The position numbers were made by a program, and so were the translations under genes. The notes beneath the pieces were generated by a model. The model searched no databases and was not told the origin of the DNA. It was given only the letters and a program-made list of their open reading frames with translations. Source: JBBARC01 sp040400005 (GTDB lineage Bacteria > Pseudomonadota > Alphaproteobacteria > Acetobacterales > Acetobacteraceae). Taken from it: a stretch of 39,558 bases of DNA. Of this stretch, positions 8,087 to 16,213 are shown piece by piece. The first letter of the stretch is position 1. Every line of letters starts with the position of its first letter. The stretch covers positions 1-39,558 of the forward strand of contig JBBARC010000031.1 of assembly GCA_040400005.1 (NCBI GenBank). The letters run 5' to 3'.

Positions 8087-9084
8087 TACGGGGTCAGGAT
8101 AATTTTGCCGATGTGCACACCGCTTTCCAGCAAGGTGTGGGCCTGCACCACTTCGCTGAACGAAAACACTCTGTATATTTGCGGCAGGCAGCGGCCGGCT
8201 TGCAGGGCGGGCCAGACATGGGTGCGTAAGGCATCGGCGATGGCGGCTTTTTCGGCCAATGTGCGCGGCCGCAGGGTGGATCCGGTAATCACCAATCGCT
8301 TGAGCATAACAGGGAGTATGGAAAAATCTGGATCGCGGATCCCGCCCTGCACGGCGATCACCACCAGGCGGCCATTTGGCGCCAGGCAGTTGATGTTGCG
8401 CGAAACGTAAGGGCCGGCGACCATATCCAGCACCACATCAACACCGGCGCCACTGGTAAGGTCATCGATGCGGGCGACAAAATCCTGCGCACGGTAGTCG
8501 ATCGCCGCGTGCGCACCAAGTTCAACACAGGCGGCACATTTTTCCGGCGAGCCGGCGGTGGCATACACGGTTGCGCCAAATTCGCGGGCCAGCGCAATGG
8601 CGGTGGTGCCAATGCCGCTGGTGCCGCCGTGCACCAGCAACGATTCGCCGGCCACCAGCCGGCCATGGCCAAACACATTGGCCCAAACGGTAAAATAGGT
8701 TTCCGGCAGGGCAGCGCCCTGCACCATGCTGATACCTTGCGGCAGGGTTAGGGTTTGCGTTGCCGGGGCGATGCAATATTCGGCGTAGCCGCCGCCGTTC
8801 ACCAGGGCGGCGACATGATCGCCGATGGCAAAACGATCAACACCTTCGCCCAAAGCTGCAATTTCGCCGGCCACTTCCAGGCCCAACCGCGGGTCGGCGC
8901 CGGGGGGGGCGGGGTATAGCCCCATGCGCTGGGCGAGATCGGGGCGGTTGATGCCGGCAGCATGCACGCGGATCAGCACCTCGCCGGCGGCCGGGTGCGG
9001 CAACGCTGCGTGTTCCACCGCCAGACAATTCGCACCACCTGTGCCGTTCATGGCGATGGCCCGCATCAGCGTGGGAAGGGTCAT
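8086..9084 (-). CDS. NAD(P)H:quinone oxidoreductase, zinc-independent MDR family
   Basis: A 332-residue medium-chain dehydrogenase/reductase of the quinone oxidoreductase class. The N-terminal GroES-like fold has AAGINRPDLAQRMGLYPAP, the usual PIG3/Qor-type substrate segment. The Rossmann motif is HGGTSGIGTTAIALA (about residues 150-165). Catalytic zinc ligands of alcohol dehydrogenases are absent. It probably reduces quinones or enones with NADPH; the substrate is inferred. The ATG at 9084 is preferred over longer in-frame starts because GAGGAG stands about 9 bases upstream and the product then begins at the family's usual point. It is divergent from the ClC gene and coupled to the downstream hydrolase. 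Confidence 0.9.
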   Translation of the reverse strand: MTLPTLMRAIAMNGTGGANCLAVEHAALPHPAAGEVLIRVHAAGINRPDLAQRMGLYPAPPGADPRLGLEVAGEIAALGEGVDRFAIGDHVAALVNGGGYAEYCIAPATQTLTLPQGISMVQGAALPETYFTVWANVFGHGRLVAGESLLVHGGTSGIGTTAIALAREFGATVYATAGSPEKCAACVELGAHAAIDYRAQDFVARIDDLTSGAGVDVVLDMVAGPYVSRNINCLAPNGRLVVIAVQGGIRDPDFSILPVMLKRLVITGSTLRPRTLAEKAAIADALRTHVWPALQAGRCLPQIYRVFSFSEVVQAHTLLESGVHIGKIILTP

Positions 9085-9218
9085 GTGGTGGTCTCCTCGG
9101 ATTGGTGTTTTATATCGTGGATCAGTGTTGCAGGAACCGGCGTGTCTGTGAACGGCTTTGCAACGCAAAGCGGGACAGCTTAGGCAAAACCGGCACGGAA
9201 TTTTTGGGGCATGACCGC

Positions 9219-10997
9219 GTGAGCGCACCACACATCACCCCTAACCCGATAACCCGCCTGCTGGCGCGGCTGCGCGGGGCGGTGCGATCCGATGAAATTT
9301 GGCTCACCGTGCTGGCAACCTGCCTGGGTGCAATGGCGGGCGCCCTGGTGGGTGGGCTGAACATGCTGGCGCAGCACGGCCATGAAATTTTATTCGCACT
9401 ACCGGCGGGGCAGCGCCTATCGGCAATGGTGGCGATCAACCCCTGGCGGGCGCTGCTGGTGCCAAGCACTGGCGGCGTGCTGATCGGTGCCGCCACCTGG
9501 TATTTTAGCCGGGTGCGGCCGACCCGCGCGGTAGACCCGATCGAGGCCAATGCGCTGTATGGCGGGCACATGTCGCTAAACGATAGTTTGGTGATGATTG
9601 GGCAAATACTGCTGTCTAACGCGTGCGGTGCGTCGGTGGGGTTGGAAGCCGGCTACACCCAGATGGGTGGTGCGATCGGCTCGCGCCTGGGGCGGGCGTT
9701 TGGCGTGCGCCGGCGTGATTTGCGGCTGCTGGTGGGGTGTGGGGCGGCCGGTGCCATTGCCAGTGCGTTTAACGCGCCGCTGACCGGCGCCTTTTATGGG
9801 TTTGAGCTGGTTATTGGCACGTATGCGCTGAACAGTTTGGCGCCGGTGGTGAGTGCGGCGATTGCGGCGACCATCGTTAGCCAAAAACTGTTTATATCGG
9901 GCGCAAGCTTTGCCCCCAGCATGCCGGCGCAACTGCTACCCACCGATTTTGCCCTGGTGCTGGCTTTGGGGTTTGTCGCAGCACTTGCCGGTATTAGCAT
10001 TATGCGCGCGGTGAGCTTTGCCGAAGCCGCGTTTAAATTTACCCGCCTGCCGGTGTTTGCCCGCCCCGGCGTGGGCGGCCTGCTGGTCGGGGTGTTGGCG
10101 TTTATAACGCCTGCGGTGATGTCTGGCGGGCACGGCGCCATGCGGCTAACTTTTGGCCAGGCGTTGCCATTTAGCGTGCTAGCGGCTTTGTTTGTGTTCA
10201 AAGCGTGCGCCTCGGCGATATCGCTGGGGGCGGGGTTTCGCGGCGGGTTGTTTTTTGCGTCCCTGCTGCTGGGATCGTTACTGGGTAAAATGTTCAGTGC
10301 CGCCACATTACTGTTGCCGCCAGCATGGATTGCGACAAGCGTGTTGCCCGAGCCGGTTTATGCGTTGATTGGCATGAGCGCGCTGGCCACCGCCATTATC
10401 GGCGGGCCACTGACCATGACATTTTTGGCGCTGGAAAGTACGGCAAGCCTGCCGCTGGCAAGCGTTGTGCTGGCAGCATCGGTGGTATCTTCCCTGACTG
10501 TGCGTAGGTTGTTTGGCTATTCGTTTGCTACCTGGCGGTTTCACTTACGTGGCGAAACCATTCGCAGTGCCGCCGATATCGGCTGGATGCGCACACTGAC
10601 GGTGGATAGTATGATGCGGCGGGATCTGCCGTGCGTTATGCAGAACGAAACGCTAGAGGATTTTCGCCTAAAGTTTGCATTGGGGTCAACTAACCGGGTG
10701 GTGGTGGTGGATGACAATGCCCATTACGCCGGCATTGTGTGGCTGGCCGAAGCGCACAGCCCGCACCCGGCCGGCACCACGATTGCGGATATCATGCACC
10801 GAGTGACAAGCGTGCTTTACCCGGTGCTGACAGTAAAAGATGCGATCGATATTTTTGCCAATGCTGGCGCCGATGCGCTGGCGGTGGTGGAAAGCAGCAA
10901 AAACCCGCGCGTGCTGGGCCTGCTGAACGAACATTACGCCTTACGCAGATATAGCGAAGAACTAGACAAACACAGAAGAGACTTAAGCGGCGAATAA
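9219..10997 (+). CDS. ClC-family chloride channel/transporter with C-terminal CBS domains
   Basis: About 592 residues from a GTG start. A ClC membrane domain occupies roughly residues 20-440. The gating-glutamate loop reads GLEAGYTQ (E about 143, in place of the classic GREGP), and a later GAGFRGGLFFASLLLG loop corresponds to GxFxP. A CBS pair follows (about 460-580). Proteins of this type move Cl- or exchange Cl- for H+; retention of the glutamate is compatible with an antiporter, but the altered surrounding motif makes this an inference. The frame is open back to a TTG at 9102, but that start would lie 17 bases from the divergent oxidoreductase start and would add a non-family N-terminus, so GTG 9219 is chosen with moderate certainty. 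A palindromic arm lies about 50 bases after the stop. Confidence 0.88.
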   Translation: MSAPHITPNPITRLLARLRGAVRSDEIWLTVLATCLGAMAGALVGGLNMLAQHGHEILFALPAGQRLSAMVAINPWRALLVPSTGGVLIGAATWYFSRVRPTRAVDPIEANALYGGHMSLNDSLVMIGQILLSNACGASVGLEAGYTQMGGAIGSRLGRAFGVRRRDLRLLVGCGAAGAIASAFNAPLTGAFYGFELVIGTYALNSLAPVVSAAIAATIVSQKLFISGASFAPSMPAQLLPTDFALVLALGFVAALAGISIMRAVSFAEAAFKFTRLPVFARPGVGGLLVGVLAFITPAVMSGGHGAMRLTFGQALPFSVLAALFVFKACASAISLGAGFRGGLFFASLLLGSLLGKMFSAATLLLPPAWIATSVLPEPVYALIGMSALATAIIGGPLTMTFLALESTASLPLASVVLAASVVSSLTVRRLFGYSFATWRFHLRGETIRSAADIGWMRTLTVDSMMRRDLPCVMQNETLEDFRLKFALGSTNRVVVVDDNAHYAGIVWLAEAHSPHPAGTTIADIMHRVTSVLYPVLTVKDAIDIFANAGADALAVVESSKNPRVLGLLNEHYALRRYSEELDKHRRDLSGE

Positions 10998-11047
10998 AGC
11001 CAACGGCGGCGATGAGATCTCGGTGAGACGCACGCCCCAGTCCCGAC

Positions 11048-11086
11048 ATCATAAAAGTCTTTTGCTTCTTTTCTTCAGAAAAGAAG
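11048..11086. repeat. AT-rich palindromic element, single arm, copy 3
   Basis: CATAAAAGTCTTTT, GCTTCTTTTC, TTCA, GAAAAGAAG. The preceding GCCCCAGTCCCGAC resembles the inner flank of the doublet at 23680-23806, so this may be the right half of a former doublet. It lies between the ClC gene and the thioesterase start. Confidence 0.8.
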
Positions 11087-11144
11087 ATTATTGTCTTTCA
11101 ATGTCTTAGCTTAACCCCTTGATCCCGCCCCGACGCCGCGTTAG

Positions 11145-12098
11145 GTGAGCATCCCTCATTTACCAGGAGCCCAAGCCATTTCACTGTTTCCTGATACGCC
11201 GGTGCCGCCTGATGTGGTGGGCGCCGAGTTGCCGCATTGGAATGGCCAGGAGTTTGCCGATTTACTGGCGCTAACGCCGGTTGGGCATAATCATTTTTTA
11301 TCGCAGCAGAAAGAACATAACGATTCCGGCGCGTTGTTTGGCGGCCAGGTGCTGGCGCAAAGCCTGCGCGCGGCACAAACCACGATCGAACGGCCGGCGC
11401 ATGTGTTGCAGGCGGAATTTTTGCGCGCCGGCGTGGGTGATGTGCCGGTGACCTACACGGTGGAAAACACCCGCGACGGGCGCGGGTTTTCCACCCGGCG
11501 GGTGGTGGCGTTGCAGCATGGGCGGCAGATTTTGCATGCGCAGATTTCGTTTACCGCAGGCGAAGATGGCCCCAATTTTATCACCGCCATGCCAGATGTG
11601 CCGGCGCCTGAATCGCTGCCCGATGAGGCGACGCTGGCGGTGCTGTATGCCGATAAATTGGGGGTAACCGGGGCCAGGCGGCTGGCGGCCGAACGCACGG
11701 TTGCCATGCGCTATGTGGAACCCGAGCGCATGTTGCTGGGCGCCGCTGGCCCGCCACGGCAGATGTATTGGATGCGGCTGCACAAAATTTCTAACCCCGA
11801 TGCCGGCGCCCAGGCCTGCGGCATTGCCTATTTATCGGATTACTGGCTGGCCGGGGTGTTTCGCAGTGCGGTAACCGATTGGCAGGCGGCGAGCCAGTAT
11901 TACGTGCACAGCCTGAACCACAGCCTGTTTTTTCACAATGCGGCGCGGGCGGATGAATGGTTGTTGTTTGAAAGCCAATGTTTGTGGTCGGGTCACGGCC
12001 GCACGCTGGCGCTGGGGCGGATTTTTGCCCGTGATGGCACGCCGGTGGCGACGGTGACACAGGAAGCACTGTTGCGGCTGGGTAAAAAACGGGTTTGA
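11145..12098 (+). CDS. TesB-type acyl-CoA thioesterase (double hotdog)
   Basis: A 317-residue protein with two tandem hotdog domains, as in TesB. The first (about residues 35-135) contains ALFGGQVLAQSLRAA and GRGFSTRRVVALQHG; the second (about 185-315) contains HSLNHSLFFH and DGTPVATVTQEALLR. It hydrolyses acyl-CoA to free fatty acid and CoA; chain length cannot be read from sequence. The only start consistent with the family length is GTG 11145; no strong ribosome-binding site is visible. The next gene is convergent, 39 bases away. Confidence 0.9.
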   Translation: MSIPHLPGAQAISLFPDTPVPPDVVGAELPHWNGQEFADLLALTPVGHNHFLSQQKEHNDSGALFGGQVLAQSLRAAQTTIERPAHVLQAEFLRAGVGDVPVTYTVENTRDGRGFSTRRVVALQHGRQILHAQISFTAGEDGPNFITAMPDVPAPESLPDEATLAVLYADKLGVTGARRLAAERTVAMRYVEPERMLLGAAGPPRQMYWMRLHKISNPDAGAQACGIAYLSDYWLAGVFRSAVTDWQAASQYYVHSLNHSLFFHNAARADEWLLFESQCLWSGHGRTLALGRIFARDGTPVATVTQEALLRLGKKRV

Positions 12099-12137
12099 CC
12101 CACCAAGCGAACTTACTTTTGTTTTCCTATGCCTGCG

Positions 12138-13646
12138 TCACGCCCCCGCGTATTGCGGTAAATTTTCCAGCAGCCCTTGCCATTGCAGCGCAATGGTGTC
12201 GGGCCGAAACCGGCTGAGCACGGCTTCGGCGCGGGCGGCGAAGCACTCGCTGCGCACGGGGTTGGCAAGAACGCGGCTGATCCCGGCGGCGATGGATGCG
12301 GTATCGTAGGGATCGACAAATTCGGCGGTATCGCCAAAAATCCAGCGAAAAACCGGGATATCGGATACCACGCAGGGCGTGCCGAATTGCATGGCTTCGA
12401 TCGGCGAGTAGCCAAAGCCTTCGTTAAAGCTGGGGAAAGCAAAGCAGCTTGCGGCGGCCATCAACGCGTGCAGCTCATCGGTGGGCACGTGTTGCAAATG
12501 CAGAATGCGGCCACTTTCCACATGGGGGCGCATTTCGGCCAGCACATCGGCTTCGCGCCAGCCGGGGCCAGCAACGATAACCAGGCGCAGATCTTCGCTG
12601 GTGGTTGCCAGCACGCGTTCGAAGGCGCGGATCAAGCCCAAGAAATTTTTGCGCGGTTCCAGCGTGGACACCGAAAGCACATAGCGCATGGCCGGATGGG
12701 GCGGCAGAAAGCCCGCGGGTTTGCTAACAACGCGTGCCCCCAGGGCGCGGAAGGTGACATGGCGATCGATCACCGCAATCGGATCAATGTTAGCAGCACC
12801 AGCATCCACCGGCGCGATGGCGCAGGGGATAACCACCGCGTTGGCTTCCCGCGTGGGGTCAAGGGTAAGCAGGCTGTCGCGGCTTTGCGGCGAGTTACAC
12901 ACAAAAATCGCGTCCGCGGCGCAGGCGCGCACCAAGCGGCCATGGGCGAGCACCACTTTCCAGCCCAGCACGGTATCGGGGTCGGTCACCGGCACGGAAT
13001 CATGAAAGCGTACAATCTGGCGCACGCCGGGGGGTAGCCGCACCGGGCGGGGCATGCAGAACAGCACCGCATCGTAGCCTTCGGCATCGAGGGTTTTCAG
13101 CATCGGCCAAGGCGCGTGGGCGCAGCTGTCGATAATGCTGCGCACCGACAGATCGGTTGCGGCAAAATCCTGATCAAGGATATCGCGGCGCTGGTGCGGC
13201 GACAGCGTTTTGGCGAACAGCACGCGCCACAGGGCATTGAGCTGGCTGCGATCTTCCAGCGCAATAACCGCGTGGTGGCGGCGCAGCAGCTGGTAGGCGG
13301 TTTGGGCGAATTGAATAAGGCTAAGTGGAAAAATGCGGCGCTGGCCGGGCGCCCAGTTACGTTCCATCCAATGCAGCACTGATGCGGTCAGCGCCGGGCC
13401 ATCGGGGTGGTTGGGCCGCAGCACCGGCAGATCGTGGCGGCTGGTCGGCATCAGCAGGCCAGTAAGTTCCACACTATCCAATCCTGCCAACATCGCGAAT
13501 ATCAGGCGGATATCCTGGGCTATGCCAACATAACCGTCGGCCGCGTGCGACAAATCCACCAGCAGCCGGGTGCGCGGCGGCGGGGGGCTGCCGGCGCTAA
13601 ACGGGCGGCCGAGGTCGAGGTCGGTTAAGGGGGTGCGGGTCAGCAT
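12138..13646 (-). CDS. Family-1 (GT4-like) glycosyltransferase
   Basis: A 502-residue GT-B fold glycosyltransferase. The N-terminal half carries RLLVDLSHAADGYVGIAQDIR, an acceptor-side segment typical of this group. The C-terminal half has the glycosyltransferase group-1 signatures LSVSTLEPRKNFLGLI, then FAFPSFNEGFGYSPIEAMQFGTPCVVSD, where the E-x7-E region binds the nucleotide sugar. Donor and acceptor are unknown; surface polysaccharide synthesis is likely. ATG 13646 lies 7 bases after the argG stop; a GTG at 13670 would overlap argG. It appears to be in one transcript with argG, an unexpected pairing with no obvious metabolic logic. Confidence 0.87.
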   Translation of the reverse strand: MLTRTPLTDLDLGRPFSAGSPPPPRTRLLVDLSHAADGYVGIAQDIRLIFAMLAGLDSVELTGLLMPTSRHDLPVLRPNHPDGPALTASVLHWMERNWAPGQRRIFPLSLIQFAQTAYQLLRRHHAVIALEDRSQLNALWRVLFAKTLSPHQRRDILDQDFAATDLSVRSIIDSCAHAPWPMLKTLDAEGYDAVLFCMPRPVRLPPGVRQIVRFHDSVPVTDPDTVLGWKVVLAHGRLVRACAADAIFVCNSPQSRDSLLTLDPTREANAVVIPCAIAPVDAGAANIDPIAVIDRHVTFRALGARVVSKPAGFLPPHPAMRYVLSVSTLEPRKNFLGLIRAFERVLATTSEDLRLVIVAGPGWREADVLAEMRPHVESGRILHLQHVPTDELHALMAAASCFAFPSFNEGFGYSPIEAMQFGTPCVVSDIPVFRWIFGDTAEFVDPYDTASIAAGISRVLANPVRSECFAARAEAVLSRFRPDTIALQWQGLLENLPQYAGA

Positions 13647-13653
13647 CACACGA

Positions 13654-14895
13654 TCAAGTCGCCCCGCCACGGCGGCCGGCGTGAGCGGCCAGGCGCAAGC
13701 GTAAGGCGTTGAGCTTTATGAACCCCTCCGCATCCTGCTGGTTATATGCGCCCTGATCATCTTCAAACGTCACCACTTTGGTATCGTATAGGCTATTGGG
13801 GCTGCGCCTGCCGGTCACAGTTGCGTGACCTTTATAGAGACGCAACCGCACCTCGCCTGAGACAGAATGCTGACTTTGGTCGATCATCGCCTGCAGCATG
13901 TGGCGTTCGGGCGAAAACCAGAACCCGTTATAAATCAGCTCGGCATAGCGCGGCATCAGGCTGTCTTTTAAATGGGCCGCTTCACGGTCGAGCGTAATGC
14001 TCTCGATGCCGCGGTGGGCGGCCAGCAGAATAGTGCCGCCGGGGGTTTCGTAAACGCCGCGCGATTTCATGCCAACAAAGCGGTTTTCCACCAAATCAAG
14101 CCGGCCAATGCCGTTTTCGCGCCCCAGCGCGTTCAGGCGGGTCAGCAGGGTCGCCGGCGACATCGCCTCGCCGTTGATCGCCACCGGGTCGCCGGCCTGG
14201 AAGGTGATAACAATCTCGGTCGCCCGATCAGGGGCATTTTCCGGGCTGATGGTGCGCTGATAGACAATTTCGTCCGGCGCTACCCAGGGGTCTTCGAGGA
14301 TTTTACCCTCCGATGACGAGTGCAGCAGATTGGCATCAACCGAAAATGGCGCCTCCCCGCGTTTGTCTTTGGTGATGGGAATTTGGTGGGTTTCGGCAAA
14401 TTCCAGCAGCCGGGTGCGGCTGGTCAGGTCCCATTCGCGCCACGGGGCAATCACCGTCACATCGGGTTTGAGGGCATAATAGGCCAGCTCAAAACGCACC
14501 TGGTCGTTGCCCTTGCCGGTGGCACCATGGGCCACCGCGTCGGCGCCAACCATCTCGGCAATCTCAATCTGGCGTTTGGCGATCAGGGGGCGGGCGATCG
14601 ACGTGCCCAGCAAATACTGGCCTTCATACAAGGCGTTGGCGCGGAACATCGGAAACACATAATCGCGAACAAAAACCTCGCGCAGGTCTTCAACAAAAAT
14701 TTCGCGCACGCCAGCCAGTTGCGCCTTGTTACGGGCCGGTTCCACTTCCTCGCCCTGCCCCAGATCGGCGGTAAAGGTGACCACGTCGCAGCCGTAGGTG
14801 GTTTGCAGCCAGCGCAAAATAACGCTGGTATCAAGCCCGCCGGAATAGGCGAGCACAATTTTTTTGACCGGTTTTTTGGCGTTCCGTCCCGACAT
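13654..14895 (-). CDS. argG: Argininosuccinate synthase
   Basis: A 413-residue enzyme of arginine biosynthesis that joins citrulline and aspartate using ATP. The N-type ATP-pyrophosphatase P-loop is clear as LAYSGGLDTSVIL (about residues 14-26), followed by TFTADLGQG. The length is normal for the family and the whole sequence is collinear and intact, including GKGNDQVRFE and ENRFVGMKSRGVYETPGG. It opens a two-gene unit with the glycosyltransferase downstream and is divergent from the gene at 15057 across a 161-base intergenic region in which I see no specific operator. Confidence 0.97.
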   Translation of the reverse strand: MSGRNAKKPVKKIVLAYSGGLDTSVILRWLQTTYGCDVVTFTADLGQGEEVEPARNKAQLAGVREIFVEDLREVFVRDYVFPMFRANALYEGQYLLGTSIARPLIAKRQIEIAEMVGADAVAHGATGKGNDQVRFELAYYALKPDVTVIAPWREWDLTSRTRLLEFAETHQIPITKDKRGEAPFSVDANLLHSSSEGKILEDPWVAPDEIVYQRTISPENAPDRATEIVITFQAGDPVAINGEAMSPATLLTRLNALGRENGIGRLDLVENRFVGMKSRGVYETPGGTILLAAHRGIESITLDREAAHLKDSLMPRYAELIYNGFWFSPERHMLQAMIDQSQHSVSGEVRLRLYKGHATVTGRRSPNSLYDTKVVTFEDDQGAYNQQDAEGFIKLNALRLRLAAHAGRRGGAT

Positions 14896-15056
14896 TGCAA
14901 ACCTAACGTATCGCTAATCTTAGCCAGGGACTTAAACCGCAGCCCGCAGCAGGGCAAGCATCGCGGTATTGTGCGTAAGCTTAAGGGGGCCTCGGGCTTG
15001 GGCTAACCGGGGCACTGGGTTATGCAGGGCGCGAAGGATACCCGAAACCCAACCCT

Positions 15057-15809
15057 ATGTCCGCCCCGATTAACGATCCCCTGAACGACCCCGCCTACGC
15101 CACCCGCCTTGCCAAGCTGCTGCCCATGCTGGGATCAGCCCAGAGCGAGGAGGCCGATGTCGCGCGCCGCAAGCTGATCGAGCATCTGGGCGCGCAAGGC
15201 CTAACCCTGCTCGACCTGGCCAACCGGCTGCAGCGCCAGGTGCTGGTCAATGCCAACCCTACGTCGAAACTGCGCGGCGGCGAGGTCGACCGCCAAATCG
15301 CCGCCATGCGGTCACGTCTGGCGGAAACCCAGGCGGAAATGGCCCAGTCGCAAGGGGTCGCCGCTGAATTGCAGCGCGCAGTCGACAGGCTGGCCCTGCT
15401 CGCCAATAAACTGCGCCACGCGCGCGACCGGGCAATACTGCTGGCAAGCCTGGCCTGCCTCGCCGGCGGCATCGCGGTGGCGGTGGATTTGGCACCGGTG
15501 GTCAACCGCATGCTGCGAACGGCACCCCTTACCGGCGTGCCCGGCATGCCAATGTACATGCAAACCGGCGATGAAGCCGAACGCAGCGCCCTGCTACCGC
15601 CAGGCCCGGGCGAAACCGCCGGCACCGCCGCGGTGCAGGATTTGGCCGTGCGCTACGAACCGCACGACGATGCCGGCGTGCGGGCCTATCTTAACCGCGG
15701 CACCCCAGTGGTGATTATGCGCAAGGCGGTGCTAAACAACCGCACCTGGCTGTTCGTACGCAGCGCCAGCGGCATGGGCTGGACACGCTCGGGCGATGTG
15801 CTGCGGTAG
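15057..15809 (+). CDS. Coiled-coil, single-TM protein with C-terminal SH3-like domain
   Basis: A 250-residue protein of no recognised specific family. An N-terminal helical part (about residues 10-125) includes a probable coiled coil (RQIAAMRSRLAETQAEMAQS onwards). A membrane helix follows at about 126-146 (AILLASLACLAGGIAVAVDL). The periplasmic C-terminus (about 185-250) resembles a bacterial SH3 (SH3_3) domain, ending WLFVRSASGMGWTRSGDVLR. Such domains often bind peptidoglycan or act as extracytoplasmic adaptors; a cell-envelope role is inferred. It is divergent from argG. A single palindromic arm begins 11 bases after the stop codon and could terminate its transcript. Confidence 0.75.
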   Translation: MSAPINDPLNDPAYATRLAKLLPMLGSAQSEEADVARRKLIEHLGAQGLTLLDLANRLQRQVLVNANPTSKLRGGEVDRQIAAMRSRLAETQAEMAQSQGVAAELQRAVDRLALLANKLRHARDRAILLASLACLAGGIAVAVDLAPVVNRMLRTAPLTGVPGMPMYMQTGDEAERSALLPPGPGETAGTAAVQDLAVRYEPHDDAGVRAYLNRGTPVVIMRKAVLNNRTWLFVRSASGMGWTRSGDVLR

Positions 15810-15820
15810 AAAGAAAGAGT

Positions 15821-15860
15821 CTTCTTTTCTGAAGAAAAGAAGCAAAAGACTTTTTGTAAT
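15821..15860. repeat. AT-rich palindromic element, single arm, copy 4
   Basis: Stem CTTCTTTTC / GAAAAGAAG with TGAA loop, then CAAAAGACTTTTTG. It lies 11 bases after the stop codon of the SH3-like gene. Confidence 0.85.
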
Positions 15861-15981
15861 TTGGCACCGTGCGGCGCGAGGGCCTGGGGGGATGCGTTTG
15901 AGATCCCATTGTTGAGTGGATATGGCTGAACGCGGCCGATCTATTTCGAAACAAATACGTTTCGAACAGCAAGTCGTTCGT

Positions 15982-16003
15982 GTAGGGTGGGCTCCAGCCC
16001 ACC
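15982..16003. repeat. REP-like palindrome with GTAG head
   Basis: GTAG is followed by a 7-bp stem GGTGGGC/GCCCACC sharing its first G, loop TCCA. It is related to the palindromes at 33027, 34507 and 34638. Confidence 0.7.
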
Positions 16004-16148
16004 GGTGCAAGTCGCCAAATGAAACCCAAGCATATAAACACCGAAACGACACCAAGGTGCGCATCCAAGATCGCCCGACAGAATATTTCCGGTTCCACTT
16101 GGCTGAACGCCGGCAATACCAAGCCGCCTTGACAATGACCGTTCCATC

Positions 16149-16197
16149 GGCGTTGATCCATTCTTCATGGGTCAAGCCTTAAGCGGGTTGGTATAAG
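16149..16197. repeat. Dispersed repeat, copy 2 (inverted relative to copy 1)
   Basis: GCGTTGATCCATTCTT-CATGGGTCAA-GCC-TTAAGCGGGTTGGTATAAG is the reverse complement of the repeat at 1723-1780 with few changes. Confidence 0.6.
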
Positions 16198-16213
16198 ATC
16201 CCAAAACCCCAAC

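Larger units (their letters stand above)
15810..16213. other. Repeat-rich intergenic region
   Basis: No gene is supported. The 400 bases hold a single arm of the AT-rich palindrome (15821-15860), a GTAG-headed REP-like palindrome (15982-16003) and the second copy of another dispersed repeat (16149-16197). Minus-strand frames here are open for up to 148 codons but are composed of these repeats and match no family. Confidence 0.65.

Noticed and set aside
9102..9218. Longer N-terminus for the ClC gene from TTG 9102
   Set aside because: The extra 39 residues are cysteine/arginine rich, unlike the family, and the start would leave only 17 bases from the divergent gene start.
12177..13037. A 286-codon plus-strand frame opposite the glycosyltransferase
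   Set aside because: Compositional shadow with no family features. The minus-strand frame has clear glycosyltransferase motifs.
14896..15056. Riboswitch or attenuator upstream of argG
   Set aside because: I saw no leader peptide, conserved aptamer or terminator/antiterminator pair in the 161 bases.
15732..16175. Minus-strand frame starting MTHEEWINADGT, 147 codons
   Set aside because: It runs through three repeat units and the antisense of the SH3-like gene end. The start is part of a dispersed repeat and no domain is recognisable.
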